A DNA stretch of 23,911 bases from Nemertoderma westbladi (lineage: Eukaryota; Xenacoelomorpha; Nemertodermatida; Nemertodermatidae), in the NCBI GenBank assembly GCA_032718475.1, contig JAUCBJ010006534.1:1-23911 (forward strand), given 5' to 3'. Shown piece by piece: positions 17,892 through 23,911 of the stretch. Each line of letters begins with the position of its first letter. The stretch's first letter is position 1. Both the position numbers and the translations under genes were made by a program. A model generated the notes under the pieces. The model was not told where the DNA came from and ran no database searches. It worked only from the letters and a program-made list of their open reading frames with translations.

Positions 17892-18703
17892 ATAGAGAAA
17901 TCAATGTCCAGAAGTTTGCCTACCAACGGCTCCACAGACCGAGGAGACCGCTCGGAGCAAAAGACGACTTGGGGCGGGATGCGTTGATACACGGCTGTGA
18001 TTACTGCGGGAGGCTAACTCACCAGGAAAAGAGCTGTTTGTATCGATTTCAGAAGGGGACGAGTTGCCTCTACTGCCGTGAGTCGAGCCATAGAATGGGA
18101 GCATGTCCGAGGCTGCACAACCGCTGCTCTAAGTGCAACTTCCGAGGGCACTATGGGTGCCAGTGCGACTGGATGGACGATGAGGAGAAGTTTAAGATCT
18201 TCGAGGAGTGGGCTGACGTCGGCGTTATGATGCGACAGAGGATGAAGGCCCAGGAGTTCCAGTGGGGTTTCTTCAACATCAATCAGGAAGCCCATCTGGA
18301 GATTATTAAGAGGAGACTGCCATTCACATACCAGGAGGTAGCGACAGCGGCATCGTATGGAGGAGTCATCAACACGCAGAGGTACTTGGACAGGTGGACG
18401 CCAGAAAACAGAGGCGAGTTAAGGGATTTTCTGACGGAGCACGTGCCGCAAACGATGAAAATGATCATGTGGGATGCTATCAGTGGGAAGCAGGAGGGGC
18501 ATTCGGAAGGGCCACCTGCAAAGCATTACCGGGAGTTGATAACACCAGCGCCCAAAGAATCGACCATGGGAATTAGCAAGGCGGTAACGGCAAGAATGAG
18601 GAGTCTCAGAGAGGACAAGTCAGAGGGAAGGAAGCGGCCCAGACAAGATGATGACAGGGGGAAAGAACTAAGATGGTTCCCGAAGACGGGAGGAGCGAAC
18701 TAG
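17871..18703 (+). pseudogene. Long unknown protein, segment 6 with three CCHC zinc knuckles
   Basis: This is the C-terminal part of the split gene, resuming in the second copy of the target duplication and open to TAG 18701-18703. Three consecutive C-X2-C-X4-H-X4-C knuckles lie at 17996-18037 (CDYCGRLTHQEKSC), 18065-18106 (CLYCRESSHRMGAC) and 18125-18166 (CSKCNFRGHYGCQC), with every metal ligand present. A basic patch precedes them (QRLHRPRRPLGAK). A conserved-looking acidic and aromatic region follows, then a basic tail (GRKRPRQDDDRGK). CCHC knuckles of this spacing bind single-stranded nucleic acid, as in retroelement gag proteins and some cellular RNA-binding proteins. The rest of the protein has no match I know. 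The coding phase upstream of 17871 in this frame belongs to LINE sequence. Confidence 0.8.
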
Positions 18704-18936
18704 GACTCAGAGGGGAAGATGTGGGCGTGCCTGGAAGGCACCACATGTGGGAATAAAATACGAACTCCTAAGTGCAAATAATTAAGTGCAATTAGTATGT
18801 ACGTGTGTAACTAAGCAATATAATTACAATGAATATAATCAAAGTAAGTACTATAGTCATATATAACCTTTTTCCAATTAGCTACTGGGATTGGGGACCA
18901 CTTGACTATGTCGTGAAGACGAGACATGAGATGGAT

Positions 18937-18975
18937 CCCATTTCTCAAGTGCGGCCGCACTGATGAGAATGTGGG
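18937..18975. repeat. Interrupted palindrome centred on GCGGCCGC
   Basis: AGTGCGGCCGCACT (18948-18961) is a perfect 14-bp palindrome. It is flanked by TCTCA/TGAGA and further out by CCCA/TGGG, giving a long hairpin. Confidence 0.8.
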
Positions 18976-19236
18976 AGCCTGACAGGAGGGGACGGAGAAT
19001 CAAAATGGGTTGAGTACGAGGGAAGTATGGAGAGGTGTTGGCGCGTGAGAAAGTGAGAGGAGTGCAATTCAAGTGTGGGGAGCGAGCAGTAAGAGAGAGA
19101 GTAAGGGACAGCGAGGTCCGCGAGAAAGAGAGTAAAGGATGAAGAGGTCCGAGAGAGATTAGAGTGAGTTTAGAGCGAGGTTGTAGAAAATTGTGCGAAG
19201 AGAGTCCACAATTGTCTCAAACAGAGACGTCAGATA

Positions 19237-19270
19237 CCTTGGTGCAACATAGCTCACAATTGCACCAAGG
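19237..19270. other. Perfect 11-bp stem-loop
   Basis: CCTTGGTGCAA (19237-19247) pairs with TTGCACCAAGG (19260-19270) across a 12-base loop. Confidence 0.8.
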
Positions 19271-19390
19271 AGGGGTAGCAATAACATACCCAGGGGGGGG
19301 GGGCCTGGAAAGCCAACCCCGAGAAAAGAACTCCACCCCACACCCGATAATAGATTGGGTTCCAGCGGAATTGAAGCGCACTTAAGGTTT

Positions 19391-19419
19391 ATGCTATCTT
19401 CTCACCGGGAAGATAGCAT
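19391..19419. other. Perfect 11-bp stem-loop next to a polypurine tract
   Basis: ATGCTATCTTC (19391-19401) pairs with GAAGATAGCAT (19409-19419); the loop is TCACCGG. Immediately followed by GGGGGGAG and TGTAAGCGG. Confidence 0.8.
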
Positions 19420-19427
19420 GGGGGGAG
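19420..19427 (+). promoter_or_regulatory. Polypurine-tract-like GGGGGGAG before a TG
   Basis: A purine run followed by TGTAAGCGG is the usual layout of an LTR-element polypurine tract and 3' LTR start. No matching LTR was found upstream, so this is only a candidate. Confidence 0.3.
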
Positions 19428-19674
19428 TGTAAGCGGATTCAATTCCACTTCATTACCCACCAGAAAATGGGACCAGTGGCATTTTAGCAATATGTTGTGG
19501 ATACGAGATTACCAATATTAATCTCGTCTCATAACCAACATTGGGGGGGGGGGGGGGGGCGACACAAGTCCCAAAGCCACAGAGAAAGGTGAGAGGTCAA
19601 ACCACCTCGGAGGGAACACAGCTAGTAGAGGCTAGCAGCGGGGGGAAACACTCACAGGGAGTGCCAAAGTGACA
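19428..19674. other. Interval between the purine tract and LTR-like copy B
   Basis: No gene. It contains a 9-bp stem (ACGAGATTA 19503-19511 with TAATCTCGT 19519-19527), a run of 17 G (19543-19559), and the left TGACA duplication at 19670-19674. If 19428 starts an LTR, copy B interrupts it and the sequence resumes at 20839. Confidence 0.45.
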
Positions 19675-20833
19675 TGTAAAAGCTTTTGCGGACATAACAA
19701 GTCATTTTTCCCGCAATGCGCAGTGTAGGTGCTTTTGAGGACATAACAAGTCATTTTTGCCGCAATGCGCAGAATACTCTAAAATAGCCCTAAATGTATT
19801 CAACTCCGTGACGGGAAGGAATCAGAGCCCCGATGACGAAATCTGTCAGCTGATTTCCTGTAGACGTGGAACCTCTTTGTTCTGCCTATTCAGCCAATCA
19901 GAGCGATTTTCACTTTATGTTGGACAGAGGCCTATGGAAACCCGCGCAATGCATTACGGTCTTTGTTTACTATTTTCTGAGCAGCAGAACCGGCTTGGAA
20001 TTTTCTGTACTTCTGTGTAGAAGTTTCAGACTTTGGCCTAAACATATGATGGCTTTGATTATAAGAACGTAAAACTATTAACAATTCAACTACCTTACTT
20101 GGATACACATTTCATAACTGCATTATGTAACACATACTGACTGTTCACCGCATTATTTTACTTCTGTCATTAATTGTTGTTATATTGATGGATATGTTGT
20201 TATATTTGGAGAATACCGATAAATAATCATAAAACTCCCAATCTTCTTGATTACTGAAGGTGAGAGGAACAGGTTTACCGGTAGCAACTGCGACTTACAT
20301 TATATTGGTTTTGTGTGAATTAAATGCTATTTCATAATCCCTACATGTGTCAGTTGCGATCCTCCTTATATATGATCAAATTCAGTGACGGTCGGCAGAT
20401 CAGTGCGAAGTAGTGTAAAGTAGTGTGAAGTCGTGTGAAGTAGTGTCAAGGTTAATAAAGCATCTCCTAAAGAATGCGCCTTTTACGAAACTCTGTGGCC
20501 ATCTAGTTGTGATTAGTATAAGTCATAACTCTGTTTTTATACTTAAAGCGCCACGTCCTAAAGGAACTGTTAATATTTCCCCGAAAGTAAATATATTGTC
20601 AGAGATTATATAGTAACGATCCATCGAATAATACAGTAGGTCTACACCGCAATCACTATCAAAGCATCCGAATCCAGTCTCCCTTAACTGTGGGTGAAAG
20701 GTCGCGCACAGACTGGCTTCGGCTGATGTAACTTCAGTACATTAAATAATTGATATAGGCTAAAGTCGATTTATAAACAAAAGGACAACTAAAATTGGCA
20801 GGTTAAACTGCTAAAGGTCTAAAAGCGCGAACA
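19675..20833 (+). repeat. LTR-like repeat, copy B, flanked by TGACA duplication
   Basis: It starts TGTAAAAGCTTTTGCGG and ends GCGCGAACA. TGACA lies immediately on both sides (19670-19674 and 20834-20838). Same orientation and full-length similarity to 292-1485. The CCAAT box is conserved (19894-19898), and AATAAA is present near 20453. The first 120 bases contain a duplicated segment (CTTTTGCGGACATAACAAGT and CTTTTGAGGACATAACAAGT). The matched 5-bp flanks indicate an independent insertion, most simply a solo LTR. Confidence 0.78.
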
Positions 20834-20838
20834 TGACA

Positions 20839-21666
20839 ATTAGTATATTAGCCAATAGTGGGGAGGGAAGCACGTGGTTAGGGACAGGAAAGCATCCATT
20901 GGGTACAAAGGGCCAAAGTACAGTAAGAGGTGAAATCAATATTCAATGTGTGTTAACCATATATTATCCTACATTAGTGATTTACTGGTCAGTTGAGTTA
21001 TTCAGTCAGTGCAGACCGGTCATAGTTAATGACCGTCACCGCCATTAACAGCATTTTAATCTGTATTATCTGCTATTGTATCTGCACCATTACTGACGTG
21101 CTATTATCGTCTATGTTAATCAATACTGAGAAACAAAACACAAAACCCTTATTGTTTTCACGGCCTCCGGCCAAAGCAAGTAGCACGACTGCCCAGCAGA
21201 ACTGTGAAGCGTACATTTCTAACCTGGTCGGGATCTCCGATCCCGTCACATGCTTTATAAATAACTGTAATTATTATAAGTAATTAATCAGGACTAAGGA
21301 TGATCCAACTCTATAGCAAATGAAGCGGAAAAAATGAATTCGCGATTAATTACTTATAATTCATACAATCTATGGATGTTAAACACATATACAATAACTG
21401 TAATTATATTATTATTTAGAAAAGCATTAAAATACAATTTTTAACCCAGTACAACCGATATGAGGTAAAAATTAAAAACAACATGAACCGGAGTGGCATA
21501 TGCGAGAACTGTTGATTCTGTGTCGCAGTCCGAGTTATTATTTACCGGTCTACAGTAGTAGAAATTAATAGTGTACTGTAGTTCGGCTGTGGAACTTTGA
21601 CACGTATTTCCTCTATAACAAGCTGATGTTCTTAAATGTGCGTTAGTAGTATAGGCTTTCTCCTCT
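20839..21666. other. AT-rich non-coding DNA
   Basis: No gene with support; small open frames (such as 21029-21283) lack any recognisable feature. A perfect 16-bp inverted repeat lies at 21274-21289 and 21344-21359, and AATAACTGTAATTAT occurs twice (near 21260 and 21395). A 7-bp hairpin CGGGATC/GATCCCG sits near 21229-21245. Confidence 0.5.
21274..21359. repeat. 16-bp perfect inverted repeat, 54-bp spacer
   Basis: TTATAAGTAATTAATC (21274-21289) and GATTAATTACTTATAA (21344-21359). It could be a tiny hairpin element or the terminal repeats of a very short MITE; no target duplication was established. Confidence 0.75.
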
Positions 21667-21687
21667 CGGTGACAGTTAGACCTCACT

Positions 21688-21979
21688 GACACCCATTGGG
21701 TGTCATATGACACCCTATTATCACCCATAGGGTGTCATTGGGTGTCATTGGCGCCAGACTGTCTGGGGGACACCTCCCAATTAGACTAATTAGTCCCTAA
21801 TTGACAGGTGTCATCAATTAATTAGTACAATTAAACCCTAATAGGTGTCTTACGACTCCTAATTAGGGTTTAATTGATTATCCTAATTAATCAGACTGAT
21901 TAGCGCCCTGACACACAATGGGTCATCAGTGTTGTCTAACTGTCACCTAGAGGACCAAGAGGGTGTCATAAGTGACACC
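21688..21979. repeat. Cluster of GTGTCA-type palindromes
   Basis: Perfect dyads: GACACCCATTGGGTGTC (21688-21704); ATGACACCCTAT 21707-21718 with ATAGGGTGTCAT 21727-21738; CAATTAAACCCTAAT 21828-21842 with ATTAGGGTTTAATTG 21862-21876; GGTGTCA 21962-21968 with TGACACC 21973-21979. The cluster is probably part of a hairpin-rich mobile repeat whose ends are not clear. Confidence 0.7.
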
Positions 21980-22326
21980 GCGGCTCTTTTATTCATTAAT
22001 ACTTATTTATTTGTATTAAATTTTAATTAATTATTTGTATTTAATTTTAGATTTACCAATAATTTGTTTTATATCATTGGTTTCTAAATGACCTCATTGA
22101 CTTTCAACTCGATATAGGGTATACATAGGGTATACAGCTCCCTTACTGGTAATTAATTACTCTTATCTATATCCAGATAGCTTTATCGTTGACCTTTGAC
22201 CCCCAATTAGCTTTAACCAAGCAACAGCTTATTAATAATAGTTTAAGCGCCCTGCCCCCCTCTCGTGACACCTCTGATTACTAATTACTCTTGCCTATAT
22301 CCAGCCGTCTGCAGTTCCATTGTCTG

Positions 22327-22339
22327 CCACTAGAGGGCG
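22327..22339 (+). promoter_or_regulatory. CTCF-like motif
   Basis: CCACTAGAGGGCG fits the animal CTCF core CCASYAGRKGGCR at every position. Confidence 0.45.
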
Positions 22340-22473
22340 TATGATTTGAAAATTAACATCTTCTCTAACTTTGTTATTTTCATTCCGAATGGGTTTTATC
22401 TCGATAGGCATCTACTACGGCATAGGCCATATCTTTTGCGGAGACATAGAGTATTCTGAAGTTCCCCTGTCTG

Positions 22474-22486
22474 CCGCTAGAGGGTG
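22474..22486 (+). promoter_or_regulatory. CTCF-like motif, degenerate
   Basis: CCGCTAGAGGGTG, two changes from the core. Confidence 0.3.
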
Positions 22487-22708
22487 TATTATTTGAAAAT
22501 TGACATCATCTCTAGCTTTGTTATTTACATTCCGCAAAACTATGAAGTTATATTGCTTAAGAGTTCTAAGGGGCGAGCCATGAGGCAAGATGTTTGAGGC
22601 TTATTTAGATATATTATTACTTAATTTTGACCCCCCAATAGGCATCTACTACGGCATAGGCCATATCTTTTGCAGAGTCACAGTAGTAGTCTGAAGTTCC
22701 CCAGTCTG

Positions 22709-22721
22709 CCGCTAGAGGGCG
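22709..22721 (+). promoter_or_regulatory. CTCF-like motif
   Basis: CCGCTAGAGGGCG, one change from the core (A to G at position 3). Confidence 0.4.
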
Positions 22722-22861
22722 AAATGTCTCAAAGTGACAACCATATAGTAGCCATGAATTGGTTACTAGGCAATAATACTGCATTTTGCAAAGTTAGGCC
22801 TATTGCTGACCGAACGAAAACTGCCCTGGTTCATGCAGGGATCGAACAGAGACTCAGGGAC

Positions 22862-23010
22862 TCACTGAGGCATAGTCTATGCCTCAGTGAGGCATAGTCT
22901 ATGCCTCAGTGCCTCAGTGAGGCATAGTCTATGCCTCAGTGAGCCATAGTCTATGCCTCAGTGAGGCATAGTCTATGCCTCAGTGCCTCAGTGAGGCATA
23001 GTCTGTGTCA
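22862..23010. repeat. Six tandem palindromic units
   Basis: The unit is GAGGCATAGTCTATGCCTCA. With neighbouring bases it forms CACTGAGGCATAG-T-CTATGCCTCAGTG, 13-bp arms around one base. Six copies; one carries GAGCC, and the last decays. An extra GTGCCTCA separates copies 2/3 and 5/6, suggesting higher-order duplication. Confidence 0.9.
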
Positions 23011-23065
23011 GGTCTTAAATGAGAGTCTTACAAATTCGAACGTCAACGAACAAATTCGAAGGTTA

Positions 23066-23145
23066 CTGTTCCACCTTGGTGTAGTGGTTGCGTTGAATTC
23101 ACATCTCCCGTATGTCATGGGTTCGATCCCTGCATGAACCAGGGC
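23066..23145 (+). ncRNA. tRNA-like Pol III promoter (SINE head)
   Basis: A-box-like TGGTGTAGTGG (near 23074-23084) and B-box-like GGTTCGATCCC (near 23120-23130) are spaced about 46 bases apart, as in tRNA genes and tRNA-derived SINEs. The B-box has one mismatch to GGTTCGANTCC. The folding needed for a working tRNA is not evident, so this is the head of a SINE-type element that continues into the right arm. The left arm holds the mirrored sequence only from the B-box outward. Confidence 0.6.
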
Positions 23146-23246
23146 AGTTTTCGTTCGGTCAGCAATAGGCCTAACTTTGCAAAATGCAGTATTATTGCCT
23201 AGTAACCAATTCATGGCTACTATATGGTTTTCACTTTGAGACATTT

Positions 23247-23259
23247 CGCCCTCTAGCGG
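23247..23259 (-). promoter_or_regulatory. CTCF-like motif, reverse orientation
   Basis: Plus strand reads CGCCCTCTAGCGG; mirror of the site at 22709. Confidence 0.4.
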
Positions 23260-23480
23260 CAGACTGGGGAACTTCAGACTACTCTGTGACTCTGCAAAAG
23301 ATATAGCCCATATTGTAATAGATACCGATTGGGGGGTCAAAATTAAGTAATAATATATCTAAATAAGTCTCAAACATCTTGCCTCATGGCTCGCCCCTTA
23401 GAACTCTTAAGCAATATAACTTCATAGTTTTGCGGATTGTAAATAACAAAGCTAGAGAAGATGTTAATTTTCAAATAATA

Positions 23481-23493
23481 CGCCCTCTAGCGG
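23481..23493 (-). promoter_or_regulatory. CTCF-like motif, reverse orientation
   Basis: Plus strand reads CGCCCTCTAGCGG; mirror of the site at 22474. Confidence 0.4.
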
Positions 23494-23627
23494 CAGACAG
23501 GGGAACTTCAGACTACTCTATGACTCCGCAAAAGATATGGCCTATGCCGTAGTAGATGCCTACCGAGTTTAAACCTATTCGGAATGAAAATAACAAAGTT
23601 AGAGAAGATGTTAATTTTCAGATCATA

Positions 23628-23640
23628 CGCCCTCTAGCGG
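23628..23640 (-). promoter_or_regulatory. CTCF-like motif, reverse orientation
   Basis: Plus strand reads CGCCCTCTAGCGG; mirror of the site at 22327. Confidence 0.4.
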
Positions 23641-23911
23641 CAGACTATGGAACTGCAGACGGCTGGATATAGGTAAGAGTAATTAGTAATCAGAGGTGTC
23701 ACGAGAGGGGGGCGGGGCGCTTGGATACAACTATTATTAATAAGCTGTTGCTTGGTTAAAGCTAATTGGGGGTCAAAGGTCAACGATAAAGCTGTCTGGA
23801 TATAGATAAGAGTAATTAGTTACCAGTAATGGAGCTGTATACCCTATGGCTAAGTATAACGAGATGAAAGTCAATGAGGTCATTTAGAAACCAATATATA
23901 AAACTAATTAT

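Larger units (their letters stand above)
18704..19427 (+). other. 3' non-coding region of the unknown gene, hairpin-rich
   Basis: No gene. From 19010 it is strongly purine-rich (repeated GAGAG, AGTGAG). It contains a long dyad (18937-18975), a stem CCTTGGTGCAA/TTGCACCAAGG (19237-19270), an 11-G run (19293-19303) and an 11-bp hairpin directly before a G-rich purine tract (19391-19427). An AATAAA lies just after the stop (in GGGAATAAAATACG, near 18752) and could be the polyadenylation signal of the unknown gene. Confidence 0.55.
22055..23911. mobile_element. Fold-back element with about 790-bp inverted arms (truncated by window end)
   Basis: The left arm (about 22055-22847) and right arm (23121-23911) are reverse complements with few differences (mid-90s percent by eye). 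They enclose 273 bases. Each arm is modular: blocks with CTGCCGCTAGAGGGCG, then ATTTGAAAATTAACATC, then CTTTGTTATTT recur two or three times. The centre holds tandem palindromes and a tRNA-like head. Open frames in the arms are mirror images of each other and reflect the repeat, not a gene. The right end is not visible because homology reaches the window edge. Confidence 0.9.

Noticed and set aside
18959-18990. CTGATGAG, reminiscent of a hammerhead ribozyme core
   Set aside because: No GAAA follows a plausible stem II and no conserved partner strand is present; the match comes from the palindrome at 18948-18961.
292-20833. A confident call of one 20.5-kb LTR element
   Set aside because: Copy B has its own matched TGACA flanks and copy A has no adjacent primer-binding site; kept only as an alternative.
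21835-21870. CCCTAA/TTAGGG telomere-like sequence
   Set aside because: Single copies inside an inverted repeat, not an array.
22862-23010. Regular repeats resembling a CRISPR array
   Set aside because: The units are abutting palindromes with no unique spacers, in an animal-type repeat context.
22670-23340. Open frames with near-identical translations on opposite strands
   Set aside because: They are mirror images in the two arms of the fold-back and include the B-box sequence; no coding evidence.

Overview
The window reads as a repeat-rich stretch of an animal (invertebrate-type) nuclear genome. There is no bacterial gene organisation. Almost everything recognisable is transposable-element DNA: a BEL/Pao LTR retrotransposon, a LINE with an AP-endonuclease, LTR-like direct repeats, and a long inverted-repeat (fold-back) element with a tRNA-like head. 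I cannot name the species. No intact host gene is visible apart from a possible C-terminal end of a coding exon at 2-214.

Layout. 2-214: open frame ending in a very basic tail. 292-1485: LTR-like repeat copy A. 1487-1697: three tandem units with internal dyads. 1694-2247: candidate 5' LTR of the Pao element, followed at 2248 by a PBS-like TGGCGAGACGG. 2898-10590: decayed Pao gag, protease, RT and integrase. The RNase H domain is missing, and four copies of a 21-bp repeat sit where it should be. 10591-11345: non-coding interval with a branch-point/acceptor-like signal and a hairpin. 11346-15031 plus 17871-18703: one very long decayed reading frame (about 1,500 codons in total) on the same strand. 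It ends in three CCHC zinc knuckles and matches no family I can name. A LINE at 15032-17870 split it, leaving an exact 21-bp target duplication. 18704-19674: 3' non-coding DNA with several perfect hairpins and a G-rich polypurine-like tract. 19675-20833: LTR-like repeat copy B with its own 5-bp duplication (TGACA), so probably a solo insertion. 20839-22054: AT-rich DNA with short inverted repeats. 22055-23911 (runs off the window): inverted repeat with arms of about 790 bp around tandem 27-nt palindromes and a tRNA-like promoter. Each arm carries three CTCF-like motifs.

How the parts fit. Gag, protease, RT and integrase form the expected Pao order. Both the Pao block and the unknown frame keep long same-frame stretches broken mostly by single stops, so both are dead copies of once-coding DNA. 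The unknown frame follows integrase at 0.75 kb on the same strand, behind an acceptor-like site, and shares a rare 18-bp palindrome with the Pao block. It may therefore be an env-position accessory gene of one giant element, or the gag-like gene of a second, unrecognised element. A matching pair of LTRs was not found for either, so this is open. The strongest direct observations are the LINE with its exact duplication, the split three-knuckle gene, the loss of RNase H, the TGACA-flanked LTR copy, and the fold-back element.
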